64,000 nt of DNA from Clostridiales bacterium (GCA_012839185.1 DUNU01000013.1:1-64000); one strand, 5' to 3'. Counted from the first letter of the stretch, positions 41,116-49,844 are shown. Program-made: numbers and translations. The notes: generated by a model not told the origin, from the letters alone.

Positions 41116-42114
41116 CTATAACCTCTGTTTAATTAGTTGTGCTCGGACTTGATCTCGAAGATTTGTGTCTATCAAAGTCCGGTCAATTGATATTAAGTTA
41201 GCAGCTCCAAGCGTGAGCATTAAAGTGTTTACCTTTTCAATAGTAACCGGCAATGTTTTATTTGAAGCACCGACACGAACATAGGACAAATATTCGTTCA
41301 TTTCGCGTGCCGTGATACTATCAGCACTGTTAAGCTTCTCATAAGCTATTTTTATATTTTCCTCAATATCTTCGTTCTCTTCACGCAAAACTCTCTCTTT
41401 TGTTGCAATTTGAAGAGTAACGGCATTTAAGTTATCAATTACTTGTTTTTCATCAACTTTATATGTAAGACGATTAGCAAGACGAAATAAATCTCCTCTT
41501 CCAACACCAATCTCCATCGAACCGGAAGGAGCGTTTAAGTTTTTGAGCACAAAACCGATTTTTGACAAATTAGAAGCAAGAGAGCTTATTTTACCTTGAT
41601 GAACAAAACCCGGAAGATGAAGTATAACCGAAGGTCGCATACCGGTTCCGACATTTGAAATATTCGTTGTAAGATAACCAAAATTCTCATCATATGCGAA
41701 TTTGAAATTATCTTCAAAATGTGCTAAAACTTCTTTAGCATTTTCAAATGCAGAATACAAGGATAGCCCGCTCAATCTTGAATAAACACGAAAATGGTCG
41801 GGATGTCCAAGCTGGATGGAGATATTCTCATTTTCAGTATAAAGCAATCCTCTTGTACTATCATTGGTTGCAAACTCAGGTCGAACAGTTAACCGTTCAC
41901 TTAGTGCCACCGAATCGCTCAACCCGATTTGTCCCATATTTATATATTTAAGTCCATCGGGTGCAACTCTTTTAAAGGCGGATAAGAGAGCAATCTTATC
42001 CGCTTTTGATAATACAGTCGGGAAAGGATAATCCTCCAGATTTCTCGCTATACGAATCTCGCTGCCGAGAACAACATCCGAAGAATCTCCTTTTTCAGAA
42101 AACCATTTATTCAT
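41116..42114 (-). CDS. mcsB: McsB-like protein (arginine kinase fold) with substituted catalytic residues
   Basis: 332 residues against about 350-360 for McsB. The phosphagen-kinase fold is clear: SDVVLGSEIRIARNL, GYLTTNISNVGTGMRPSVILHLPG, C-terminal RAQLIKQRL. Key residues differ from the family: SSRIR is GSEIR, the substrate NEEDH loop is GHPDH, the Cys of SCPTNVGTG is Asn (TNISNVGTG), and the GEGSEA loop is replaced. Arginine phosphorylation is therefore doubtful; it may be a pseudokinase that still binds McsA or phospho-arginine. ATG overlaps mcsA (4 nt). No ctsR or clpC is nearby. Confidence 0.82.
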   Translation of the reverse strand: MNKWFSEKGDSSDVVLGSEIRIARNLEDYPFPTVLSKADKIALLSAFKRVAPDGLKYINMGQIGLSDSVALSERLTVRPEFATNDSTRGLLYTENENISIQLGHPDHFRVYSRLSGLSLYSAFENAKEVLAHFEDNFKFAYDENFGYLTTNISNVGTGMRPSVILHLPGFVHQGKISSLASNLSKIGFVLKNLNAPSGSMEIGVGRGDLFRLANRLTYKVDEKQVIDNLNAVTLQIATKERVLREENEDIEENIKIAYEKLNSADSITAREMNEYLSYVRVGASNKTLPVTIEKVNTLMLTLGAANLISIDRTLIDTNLRDQVRAQLIKQRL

Positions 42115-42440
42115 ATATCGCCTTTAGTTCCGTGAATTTTATTTATGACTGGGACAAGTTTATCGTAAAATGTTTCATAACATTTTGCACATCCGACATT
42201 TGCGTTTTTCATAATGTCTTCAAAAGAAAGTCCGCATTTATCACAACGCATTACTCTGTTTGATAATGTTTTTAATGAACTTTCAGGAAAATCCTGAAAT
42301 AAATCATCAAGAATAATATCATCAACATAGCCAAGTTCAGATGCACAAATACGGCAAAGTGCAATTTCACACATTCTGCCTTTAATTATTGTTTTTATGC
42401 GGACACTCGCATCAACATTGTTACAATTTTGACAAAGCAT
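42111..42440 (-). CDS. mcsA: McsA-like zinc-finger protein, short form
   Basis: 109 residues; normal McsA is about 180 and ends in a UVR coiled coil. Both zinc modules are present (CQNCNN...CRICASELG; CDKCGLSFEDI...CAKCYETF), but the chain stops after YDKLVPVINKIHG, so the UVR motif is missing. It overlaps the mcsB-like gene by 4 nt, preserving the pair. Probably a binding and activation partner for the McsB-like protein. Confidence 0.82.
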   Translation of the reverse strand: MLCQNCNNVDASVRIKTIIKGRMCEIALCRICASELGYVDDIILDDLFQDFPESSLKTLSNRVMRCDKCGLSFEDIMKNANVGCAKCYETFYDKLVPVINKIHGTKGDI

Positions 42441-42445
42441 AATTC

Positions 42446-43921
42446 TTACACATCATAAGCATTAGTATATTTAGTCCTTGCATCTCTCGGAATAAACTCA
42501 TCAAGAGTGACACTTGCATCAAAATACGTCCCGCCTCTGTAAAATCTGACAACAACAGTATCACCGCTCTTAAAATTAGTCAAAGCATTTTTCATATCTT
42601 TAACACTTTTGACAGAATATGCATCAATTGCGACTATGATATCATTTTCTACAATGCCTGCTTGAGCACCACAAGCTGCTGCGTCACCTGCTACAACATA
42701 GGCACCTTCAACAAGACCATATCTGTTTGCCATGTTGCTGGTTATTTTAATGATACTTAAACCAAGACTGGGACGATTTTTTACGTAGCCAAAAGCAATA
42801 ATGTCGGTAATGCTATCAACAATATCATCAACCGGAATAAAGAATGACAAACCTTCAATGGAACTTGATGCATATTTAGCTGTCGCAATACCAACAACAT
42901 CACCATCGGAATTAAAGACGGGTCCGCCACTGTTTCCTATGTTAACTGCGGCATCTGTTTGAATCATATCAATTATATAATCACCATTTTCAATTTTTCT
43001 GTCCTTTGCTGAGATAACACCTCGGGTTAAAGTGCCATCTAAATTGCCTAAAGGATTGCCAATAATCAATATTTCATCTCCTACATAGAGAGACATAGAG
43101 GTGCCCAGATCGACAGCCTGTAAATCCTTAGCTTCAATTTTAAGAACTGCTAAATCCTCCTGTTGATCAAAACCGACAAGTTGTGCATCGTATTTCGTTG
43201 TGTCGGATGTTACAACGGTAAAATCATAAGCATTTTCAATGACATGATAATTTGTTAAAACATAGCCGTCTTCAGTAATAATGAAACCGCTGGCATTGAC
43301 AGTTGCCTGCTGTACACCACCAAAAAGACCTGCAATTACATCAGTTGTACATGATATCTGGACAACGGCATCAATATTATCAGCATAGACATCTTTTGCC
43401 GAATAAGCGGCATTTCCATTGCCTGATATATTGCCGGCAGGACCGGATCTTATAGTTGTATTTTCTGCTTGCGTAACAGCCATCGGCTCCGTAGCCGTAG
43501 AATTAGTAGCCGGAATTTCAGTAGAAGTATCTGCCTGCACAATTGTTGTATTGTCGGAAGAAACTATCGTAGTTGAATCATCCAAATTGGCAGCACTGTC
43601 AAGCTCGCTAATCAGAGGAGAGAGGGAATTAACCGTATTTGTCGGCAATGTTTCTAAATAATTTCTCGTTTCGGATGCAAATGAATCAAGCAAGTCGCGG
43701 GTATTATTTTTGCTTATTCGGGCAGAAGTCATTCCACCGAAAATACCACCGACAACAGCACATATAACACAAAGCAAAGCCACAAAACGTCGGCTGATTT
43801 TCGGTTCTGCCGACTGCACTTCAACCGTGTATTTTGGAGCATAAGTCGAAGGGTTTATATTAAGTTTTTCACTTTTTTGCGTAACGTCTTCAACCGTTGC
43901 ATCAAAGGTTTTGCGTTTCAT
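42446..43921 (-). CDS. HtrA/DegP-type serine protease with PDZ domain
   Basis: 491 residues. Cytoplasmic N-terminus (about 45), one membrane helix (VALLCVICAVVGGIFGG), a Ser/Thr-rich linker to about 170, a trypsin-like domain with intact triad (His in LTNYHVIENA, Asp in QQEDLAVLKIEA, Ser in NIGNSGGPVFN), and a PDZ domain (GAYVVAGDAAACGAQAGI). It degrades or refolds damaged envelope proteins. Encoded 5 nt upstream of the mcsA-like gene, suggesting a joint protein-quality role. Confidence 0.93.
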   Translation of the reverse strand: MKRKTFDATVEDVTQKSEKLNINPSTYAPKYTVEVQSAEPKISRRFVALLCVICAVVGGIFGGMTSARISKNNTRDLLDSFASETRNYLETLPTNTVNSLSPLISELDSAANLDDSTTIVSSDNTTIVQADTSTEIPATNSTATEPMAVTQAENTTIRSGPAGNISGNGNAAYSAKDVYADNIDAVVQISCTTDVIAGLFGGVQQATVNASGFIITEDGYVLTNYHVIENAYDFTVVTSDTTKYDAQLVGFDQQEDLAVLKIEAKDLQAVDLGTSMSLYVGDEILIIGNPLGNLDGTLTRGVISAKDRKIENGDYIIDMIQTDAAVNIGNSGGPVFNSDGDVVGIATAKYASSSIEGLSFFIPVDDIVDSITDIIAFGYVKNRPSLGLSIIKITSNMANRYGLVEGAYVVAGDAAACGAQAGIVENDIIVAIDAYSVKSVKDMKNALTNFKSGDTVVVRFYRGGTYFDASVTLDEFIPRDARTKYTNAYDV

Positions 43922-43930
43922 TTATGTCAC

Positions 43931-44464
43931 CTATTTGAACAAACTTCTGAACCTCTTGCGAAGTTTTACCATATATAATGCAATAAAACGAGAAAGAACT
44001 ATGTCATAAAGAATGAATAAAATATTACCCATAAAAAGTAATATCGGAACCGTCCATTTGCCAAAATCATCCATTCCTTCAATCGGAATCATAAATACGT
44101 ATATCATAACAACATAAGCAATTATTACGGCAAAATTAAAGGTAAGGAATTTACAAAATATTTCAATTGGTCGTTTAAGCTTTTTTTCAAAAATATTTTT
44201 CAGAATCGGATAATATCCGAAAAATGCAACATACATCATTGCTGTTTCTTTATCAGAAAGAATAAGTAATGACAGAAGACTGACAGCAATATAAGTGCAA
44301 AATGCCCAGGGTTTGGATATCTCAATTACCATCAAAACCAAAACCGCACCGGCAAAAGCAGGCAGCACATAGGTTAAAAATGGAATTACTGTTGATAAAA
44401 GCATAAGAACCAAACTCAACGCAGCGATAATTCCACCAAGAGCAGTTTTTGAACTTTGACGCAT
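43931..44464 (-). CDS. Integral membrane protein, unknown
   Basis: 177 residues from 44464 (MRQSSKTALGGIIAAL), start supported by a GAGAG stretch about 8 nt upstream. About five to six helices with a basic C-terminus (KLRKRFRSLFK). The N-terminal LGGIIAALSLVLMLLS pattern is reminiscent of ECF S-component folds, but no substrate motif was identified. In line with the J-like gene upstream and the protease gene downstream (10 nt each). Not recognised. Confidence 0.65.
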   Translation of the reverse strand: MRQSSKTALGGIIAALSLVLMLLSTVIPFLTYVLPAFAGAVLVLMVIEISKPWAFCTYIAVSLLSLLILSDKETAMMYVAFFGYYPILKNIFEKKLKRPIEIFCKFLTFNFAVIIAYVVMIYVFMIPIEGMDDFGKWTVPILLFMGNILFILYDIVLSRFIALYMVKLRKRFRSLFK

Positions 44465-44474
44465 TATTTTCTCT

Positions 44475-45068
44475 CTAACAACAAGGAATACAGTCATTAC
44501 CTGTTGATTCACAACAGCAATCAAGACAAGATAAGAAAGCACACAATTTACAGCATTCGTCAGATGATGAAATTTGTGTTTGGCGGTAACCGCCGGCAGC
44601 ATCAGCCTGAATTTTTCTGTAAAAATCAGAATACTCGGGATTTGTCGAATCTATATCACAAGCACGCTTTGCATACTCGGCACTTTCGGTAAATCTTCCT
44701 TTTTTATATGTAACCTGTGCGTATATATAATACCATTCTCCGCTTCGTTCATTTTCGGGTATACTTTGCAGCATACCTTCTACTTCATCATAATTCCCAG
44801 CCCGCAGTTTCTGACGAAGGTCAATATAAAACTGAGAATAGTTGCCATATGACCCCGTACTTGAATATGAATAAGCATTGTTTCCACGACGGGAATCGAT
44901 TATATTATCATAAGCAGCATTAAGTTCATCCACCTTTGCTGCTATATCGGGTGGCAATTCTTCACCCATATGACCACCGGTGACCTCAAATGCACGCTTT
45001 CTGTATGCAATTTTTATTTCCTCATCAGTGGATGAAGGAGTGATACCAAGTATTTCGTATGGGTCCAT
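44475..45068 (-). CDS. J-domain-like protein with TPR and Cys-rich tail
   Basis: 197 residues. The first 65 resemble a J domain (MDPYEILGITPSSTDEEIKI, DELNAAYDNI), but the HPD tripeptide between helices II and III is missing (GGHMGEELPPD instead), so DnaK stimulation is unlikely. A TPR-like pair follows (YYIYAQVTYKKGRFTESAEY). The end is very Cys-rich: CCKLC, CLDCCC, CIPCC, about ten Cys in 30 residues, suggesting metal binding or lipidation-like clustering. Encoded directly after the DUF5685 gene. Confidence 0.75.
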   Translation of the reverse strand: MDPYEILGITPSSTDEEIKIAYRKRAFEVTGGHMGEELPPDIAAKVDELNAAYDNIIDSRRGNNAYSYSSTGSYGNYSQFYIDLRQKLRAGNYDEVEGMLQSIPENERSGEWYYIYAQVTYKKGRFTESAEYAKRACDIDSTNPEYSDFYRKIQADAAGGYRQTQISSSDECCKLCAFLSCLDCCCESTGNDCIPCC

Positions 45069-45082
45069 ATATACACCTTTAG

Positions 45083-45895
45083 CTACAAATTAACAAAATT
45101 AATAATGTTTTCAAATTGAAGAAAAGTTACCTCATCGAGAGCGTCAATAAATGCACCCGCAGTGATGTTTAATTGAGCATTCATTTCTTCAAGATACTTT
45201 TCTTTTTCAGACAAATCTGATATTTTGTATTTTAATACGAACGGATTGTAGTTTTCTGATTTTATATCTTCATCAATATCATCAATTGCATCTTTGAGAT
45301 ATATCCATCTGCCCAAACAAAATCCGATTCGATACCTGTTTAATTTAATTTCCGTATTAAACTCACCGTATGCAGCAAGTTTCCCGAGAAGTTCGGCAGT
45401 AGGTTTTGAAATTTCATCCAAGTCAGAACATTTTTGTGACTCAAGATTTTGTTGAGCTATTATATATTCAGATACATCATTGCAAATATCAGGTCGTAAT
45501 TTCTTAGCTTTTTTGTATTTCAAAGCAAAATACGGTCGGATAAGTGTATACAAAATTCTCTTCCAAAAACCACTGTCATGAATATTATCAAGCAACTTAT
45601 GATATGCAAGTATAACAGTCACATCGGCACAAAACTCAAGCTCAGGACTTTTTCTGTCAAGATAATGACATTTTTTCGTAAAATTAAAAGGACATCTTCC
45701 CGAACGAAAAACACACGAGCCATTTAACCCTAAAAGAAATAAAGCAAGATAAGTCAAATCGTAAGTCAAGAGAGCTCTTGCCAAAACTCCGTAACGTTTG
45801 CCGAGAATCTTGCAAAGGGAACAATAAATGCCTTTGTATTCATCATATTCCCGAACTTTTATTTCCGGAACATTTATTCTGACTTTGCCATACAT
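45083..45895 (-). CDS. DUF5685 family protein
   Basis: 270 residues. N-terminal YKGIYCSLCKILGKRYG, Cys in RSGRCPFNFTKKCHYLDR, an all-helical body and the acidic segment YLKDAIDDIDEDIKSENYNPF are typical of DUF5685, a family common in Clostridia with no known function. The acidic run recalls the metal-binding Asp motif of helical isoprenoid enzymes, but there is no second motif. Pairs with the Cys-rich J-like gene 14 nt downstream. Confidence 0.72.
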   Translation of the reverse strand: MYGKVRINVPEIKVREYDEYKGIYCSLCKILGKRYGVLARALLTYDLTYLALFLLGLNGSCVFRSGRCPFNFTKKCHYLDRKSPELEFCADVTVILAYHKLLDNIHDSGFWKRILYTLIRPYFALKYKKAKKLRPDICNDVSEYIIAQQNLESQKCSDLDEISKPTAELLGKLAAYGEFNTEIKLNRYRIGFCLGRWIYLKDAIDDIDEDIKSENYNPFVLKYKISDLSEKEKYLEEMNAQLNITAGAFIDALDEVTFLQFENIINFVNL

Positions 45896-45979
45896 AAAAT
45901 CTTCCCTTTATACTACGTTACAATGAATATAACATATAATAATTAAATAGATATAACCAAAATTTTAAGAATTTGTAAA

Positions 45980-46008
45980 TTGACAAAAAACTTTTTTGGT
46001 GATATACT
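45980..46008 (+). promoter_or_regulatory. Promoter of the PHP gene
   Basis: TTGACA (45980-45985), 17-bp spacer, TATACT (46003-46008). Confidence 0.8.
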
Positions 46009-46061
46009 GTAAATGCAATTTATTTACATAAATAACAATGTTAATTTCTTAAGAGGGAAGA

Positions 46062-46745
46062 ATGAAATATATTTACGAAACACATTTTCATACGGATGAA
46101 GCAAGCGGTTGCGGTAAAGTCCCTGCTCTTGAAGGTGCAAAAATGTACAAGGACGCAGGCTATGCCGGAATTATCGTAACCGACCATTTTAATAAAGACA
46201 CTATGAACAATAACGGTTTTACTGATTGGAACGACTTTATTGATTATAATATGCGAGGATATAAGCTCGCAAAAACTCTTGAAGATGAAAACTTTACCGT
46301 TATGTACGGTATTGAAATCAATTTAAATTGTGATTGCGACAGCGATCATTTATTATATGGAGTCAGTGAAGAATATCTTAAAGACCATCCTTTTATTTGG
46401 AATGTTGACAGTTTTAAGAAATTTAAGACTATGGCGGAACAAGACGGACTTATGATTTTCCAAGCACACCCGATGCGAAATTTTATTACTGCTACACCGC
46501 CGAATCTTCTTGACGGAATTGAAGTGTATAACGGCAATCCACGTCATGATTCAAGGTGCGACATTGCACTCAATTGGGCTGTACAAAATAATTCAAGAAT
46601 GCTCTCCGGCTCTGATTTTCATCAACTTGAAGATTTTGCAAAAGGCGGAATTATAACAAACCATAAATTAAATTCAATCGAAGATTTTATAAGTACTGTT
46701 ATGGCAAAAGATTATAGCATTATCTTTGATTGCTGCAAACAATAA
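46062..46745 (+). CDS. PHP domain metal-dependent phosphoesterase
   Basis: 227 residues. PHP metal motifs: ETHFHTDEASGCGK (HxH), GIIVTDHFN, YGIEINLN, MIFQAHPMRN and a final SGSDFHQLEDF. Small standalone PHP proteins include nucleotide or histidinol phosphatases. Because the his operon here lacks a histidinol-phosphatase, this is one candidate for that step, though it is shorter than classic HisK (about 270) and 9 kb away. GAGG ribosome site; monocistronic. Confidence 0.85.
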   Translation: MKYIYETHFHTDEASGCGKVPALEGAKMYKDAGYAGIIVTDHFNKDTMNNNGFTDWNDFIDYNMRGYKLAKTLEDENFTVMYGIEINLNCDCDSDHLLYGVSEEYLKDHPFIWNVDSFKKFKTMAEQDGLMIFQAHPMRNFITATPPNLLDGIEVYNGNPRHDSRCDIALNWAVQNNSRMLSGSDFHQLEDFAKGGIITNHKLNSIEDFISTVMAKDYSIIFDCCKQ

Positions 46746-46759
46746 TTTAAAAAAATTAC

Positions 46760-46788
46760 TTGACAAAAGCAAACTATTGTTGTAAAAT
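46760..46788 (+). promoter_or_regulatory. Promoter of the T-box/oxidoreductase operon
   Basis: TTGACA (46760-46765), 17-bp spacer, TAAAAT (46783-46788), just ahead of the T-box leader. Confidence 0.85.
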
Positions 46789-46794
46789 AATTAA

Positions 46795-47056
46795 TTAGTG
46801 AAAACTAAATAATAAAGGCTATGATAAAGAAGATTTATCGAGAGTGTTTCCAGAGGGTCGGCGGATGGTGAAAACCGATAACAAGACGATAACATCTATC
46901 GCTTTTGAGCCGGGTGAAAGAAAGACTTGTCGATTAGACTCACCCCGTTACTTTGCGTTAAAAGTTCAGAGTGGCAAATTGAATTTTTCATTTTGCAAAT
47001 TGAGTGGTACCGCGGGTTTATCTCGTCTCAAAAATTGAGGCGGGATTCTTTTATTC
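46795..47056 (+). promoter_or_regulatory. T-box riboswitch of the 2-oxoacid:ferredoxin oxidoreductase operon
   Basis: Stem I is recognisable: CAGAGGGTCGGCGGATGGTGAAAACCGAT, with the apical GGTG motif, and a GTGTT/AACAT helix under it. The T-box GAGTGGTACCGCGG is at 47002-47015, followed by a 10-bp terminator (47022-47045) and a T-rich tract. The 3' side of the specifier bulge reads CTATCGCTTTTGAG (46896-46909); the best-placed triplet is ATC (46898-46900), an Ile codon. The T-box is certain; the Ile assignment is by eye and tentative. Confidence 0.9.
47022..47056 (+). terminator. Conditional terminator of the oxidoreductase T-box
   Basis: CTCGTCTCAA/TTGAGGCGGG stem, 3-nt loop, then ATTCTTTTATTCC. 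Confidence 0.85.
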
Positions 47057-47111
47057 CAAATTATGCGTAAACCAAAACTTTCATTTAATAAAATTTTTAA
47101 AACATTATATT

Positions 47112-47780
47112 ATGAATTATAAAAGACTTTCAATATTTGCCGGACTTAACGGCTCAGGCAAAACAAATATTGCCGTAAACTTTGCAAAACATATCAAATC
47201 AAAAGGTGATGAAGTAACTGTCTGTGATTTGGACATCGTAAATCCGTATTTTCGCACCAAAGACAGCGAAAATGAACTTAGGGATTTGGGAATAAATCTC
47301 ATCGCTTCTCAATTTGCAAACACAAATTTAGATGCTCCCGCAATTCCAAAGGAGATCTATTCAATAATCGCTGCACGTGATATTTGCGGTGTGCTCGATA
47401 TCGGCGGCGACGACAGGGGGGCTCTTGCTCTCGGTCGTTATGCTCCCGACATTCTTGATGAAAACAATTACGAAATGTATCTTGTTGTCAACTTTTCAAG
47501 ACCTCTAACCCGAAATTTTGATGATGTAATTGTAGTAATCAATGAGATTGAGGATGCATGTAAAATCAAGTTTACGAAGATAGTCAACAATACAAATATC
47601 GGCGATGAAACAACAAAAGAGGTTGTATTATCGGGATATAAGAAAACCTGCGAACTATCGGAAAAAACAGGTTTACCTATATCATTTACTAGTGTTGAAA
47701 GAAGATTATTCAACGAATTAAATGAAATTATTCCTGATTTATTCCCGTTAGATTTACAAAAAAGAATTATCAATTCATAA
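47112..47780 (+). CDS. P-loop ATPase (CobQ/MinD-like) of the oxidoreductase operon
   Basis: 222 residues. Walker A AGLNGSGKTNIAVNFA near the start, an A'-type Asp in VTVCDLDIVNPYFRTKD (as in MinD/ArsA/CobQ proteins), and GVLDIGGDDRGALALGRYAP as the switch/Walker B region. No DNA-binding or membrane segment. The ATG at 47112 follows the T-box terminator by 55 nt and has no clear Shine-Dalgarno; earlier in-frame starts fall inside the T-box. First gene of the operon before ferredoxin and VorB, so perhaps a maturation or assembly factor. Role unknown. Confidence 0.78.
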   Translation: MNYKRLSIFAGLNGSGKTNIAVNFAKHIKSKGDEVTVCDLDIVNPYFRTKDSENELRDLGINLIASQFANTNLDAPAIPKEIYSIIAARDICGVLDIGGDDRGALALGRYAPDILDENNYEMYLVVNFSRPLTRNFDDVIVVINEIEDACKIKFTKIVNNTNIGDETTKEVVLSGYKKTCELSEKTGLPISFTSVERRLFNELNEIIPDLFPLDLQKRIINS

Positions 47781-47799
47781 CAAACCAAAGGAGAGAATT

Positions 47800-47997
47800 A
47801 TGTTAATTTTCAAAGAAGAACTCTGTAAGGGTTGCGGACTTTGTGTCAGTGCCTGCCCGAAAAAGATTTTACAGTTATCCAAGACCAGACTAAACAGCAA
47901 AGGTCATGCACCCGTTGAAGTTACTGATCCAGATGCTTGCATTTCTTGTGCATTTTGTGCTACAATGTGTCCGGATTGTGTTATCACTATAGAGTAA
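47800..47997 (+). CDS. 2-oxoacid:ferredoxin oxidoreductase delta subunit (2[4Fe-4S] ferredoxin)
   Basis: 65 residues with two CxxCxxCxxxCP clusters: CKGCGLCVSACPKK and CISCAFCATMCPDC. It carries electrons between the TPP enzyme and soluble ferredoxin. GGAGAG precedes the ATG; the alpha gene starts 14 nt downstream. Confidence 0.93.
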   Translation: MLIFKEELCKGCGLCVSACPKKILQLSKTRLNSKGHAPVEVTDPDACISCAFCATMCPDCVITIE

Positions 47998-48011
47998 AAA
48001 GGAGAACATAA

Positions 48012-49058
48012 ATGTCTGAAAAAGTACTTATGAAAGGCAATGAAGCTATTGCAGAAGCTGCTATTTTAGCCGGTTGCCGTCATTATTTCGGTTATCCGAT
48101 TACTCCTCAAACCGAGATTGCCGCCTATATGGCAAAGAAAATGCCCAAAATTAACGGCACATTTCTTCAAGCGGAAAGCGAGATTGCCGCTATCAATATG
48201 GTATACGGTGTTGCATCTACCGGCAAACGTGTTATGACTTCCTCCTCAAGTCCCGGAATTGCTCTTAAATGTGAAGGTATTTCATATTTAGCAGGTGCAG
48301 ATCTTCCCGCTTTAATCGTTAATGTTCAACGCGGCGGCCCCGGTCTTGGCGGTATTCAGCCCTCACAGAGCGATTATCACCTCGCAACAAAAGGTCCGGG
48401 ACACGGTGATTTCCACGTCTTATGCTTTGCTCCCGCTTCCGTTCAGGAAATGGCTGATTTAACTGCTCACGCATTTGAATGTGCGGAAAAATATCGTATG
48501 CCCTCCATGCTTCTTGCTGACGGAACATTAGGTCAAATGATGGAACCTGTTGTTCTTCCCAAACCTTCTGATGCAGGCAAATACGACAATTCCTGGGCTG
48601 TTACGGGAACAAACAATGAGCGTAAACATAATATAATAAATTCTCTCTATCTTTCTCCCGCAGAACTTGAAAAACTCAACTTTGAACGTTATGAACGTTA
48701 TGAACAAATCAAAAAAGATGAGCCGATGTGGGAAGAATATCTCATGGATGATGCGGAAATCTGCGTAGTTTCATATGGCATTACAGCGAGAATTTCACGT
48801 AATGCTGTTGATGAAGCAAGAAAACAAGGCATCAAAGTCGGTATGATTCGTCCTATCACCGTTTGGCCCTTCCCTGTTGAGCCTCTTAAAAAAGCTGCCG
48901 ATAAGGTTGAACGCTTTATTTGTGTTGAGCTTAATATGGGACAGATGAAAGATGATATTGAACTTGCCATTCATTGCAAGAAACCTGTTGATCTTTGCAT
49001 TCGTACAGGCGGTATGCTCCCAAGCCCCGATGAAGTTTTGGCAGTTATTAAGAAATAA
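48012..49058 (+). CDS. vorB: 2-oxoacid:ferredoxin oxidoreductase alpha subunit, VorB type
   Basis: 348 residues. MKGNEAIAEAAILAGCRHYFGYPITPQ, FLQAESEIAAINMVYGVASTG, SSSSPGIALKCEGISYLAG and NVQRGGPGLGGIQPSQSD are the pyrimidine-binding alpha-domain signatures of branched-chain (ketoisovalerate-type) oxidoreductases. It would interconvert branched 2-oxoacids plus CoA with acyl-CoA, CO2 and reduced ferredoxin. Under a T-box the direction is probably reductive carboxylation for amino acid synthesis. Exact substrate range cannot be read. Confidence 0.92.
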   Translation: MSEKVLMKGNEAIAEAAILAGCRHYFGYPITPQTEIAAYMAKKMPKINGTFLQAESEIAAINMVYGVASTGKRVMTSSSSPGIALKCEGISYLAGADLPALIVNVQRGGPGLGGIQPSQSDYHLATKGPGHGDFHVLCFAPASVQEMADLTAHAFECAEKYRMPSMLLADGTLGQMMEPVVLPKPSDAGKYDNSWAVTGTNNERKHNIINSLYLSPAELEKLNFERYERYEQIKKDEPMWEEYLMDDAEICVVSYGITARISRNAVDEARKQGIKVGMIRPITVWPFPVEPLKKAADKVERFICVELNMGQMKDDIELAIHCKKPVDLCIRTGGMLPSPDEVLAVIKK

Positions 49059-49088
49059 GGGCTTATTCAGTAAAAGAGAGGAAAAATA

Positions 49089-49844
49089 ATGGCTAAATTT
49101 AATAAACCTAAATCATTAACCGATGCCGTATTCCACTATTGTCCGGGTTGTACTCACGGTATCGTTCACAGACTTGTCGCTGAAGCTATTGACGAGCTTG
49201 GAATAGAAGGAAAAACCATTGGTGTTGCTCCGGTTGGCTGCTCTGTTATGGCATATAATTATTTTACTTGCGATATGATTCAGGCTGCTCACGGACGTGC
49301 TCCGGCTGTTGCAACCGGTGTCAAACGTTCCTTGCCCGATCATATTGTATTTACATATCAAGGTGACGGAGACCTTGCGTCTATCGGTCTTTGCGAAACA
49401 GTTTCTGCAGCAGCACGTGGTGAAAATATTACTGTAATTTTTATAAACAACGCAATTTACGGTATGACCGGCGGGCAGATGGCTCCGACATCTCTTATCG
49501 GTCAAGTTACACAGACATCTCCCTACGGTCGTGATGCGGCTACTCAAGGAATGCCTATTAAGATAAGTGAACTTCTTGCTACTTTGGAAGCTCCTTCATA
49601 TATTACACGTGTAACAGTCAACAATGTAAAGAATGTCAGAAATGCGAAAGCTGCAATTAAAAAAGCATTTCAGAATCAAGTTGAAGGCAAAGGCTTCTCT
49701 CTTGTTGAAGTAGTTTCAAATTGCCCGACAAACTGGGGAATGACTCCCGAAAAATCACTTCAGTGGATTGATACACACATGCTTCCTTACTATCCTTTGG
49801 GTGTATATAAAGACAAAGATGCGGAGGATAAGAACAATGGCTGA
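49089..49844 (+). CDS. 2-oxoacid:ferredoxin oxidoreductase beta subunit (TPP-binding)
   Basis: 251 residues. YCPGCTHGIVHRLVAEAID, GVAPVGCSVM, and the TPP motif GDGDLASIGLCETV...NNAIYGMTGGQMAPTS are intact. The beta subunit holds thiamine diphosphate. AGAGAGG before the ATG. It overlaps the gamma gene by 8 nt. Confidence 0.94.
   Translation: MAKFNKPKSLTDAVFHYCPGCTHGIVHRLVAEAIDELGIEGKTIGVAPVGCSVMAYNYFTCDMIQAAHGRAPAVATGVKRSLPDHIVFTYQGDGDLASIGLCETVSAAARGENITVIFINNAIYGMTGGQMAPTSLIGQVTQTSPYGRDAATQGMPIKISELLATLEAPSYITRVTVNNVKNVRNAKAAIKKAFQNQVEGKGFSLVEVVSNCPTNWGMTPEKSLQWIDTHMLPYYPLGVYKDKDAEDKNNG

Noticed and set aside
44475-45068. Functional DnaJ co-chaperone
   Set aside because: The HPD tripeptide essential for DnaK activation is absent.
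45083-45895. DUF5685 as a terpene/prenyl synthase because of DDIDED
   Set aside because: Only one acidic motif is seen, with no second metal motif or substrate basic residues; size and Cys pairs differ.
47004-47111. Longer start of the P-loop ATPase
   Set aside because: It would begin inside the T-box antiterminator sequence; the ATG at 47112 is the first after the terminator.
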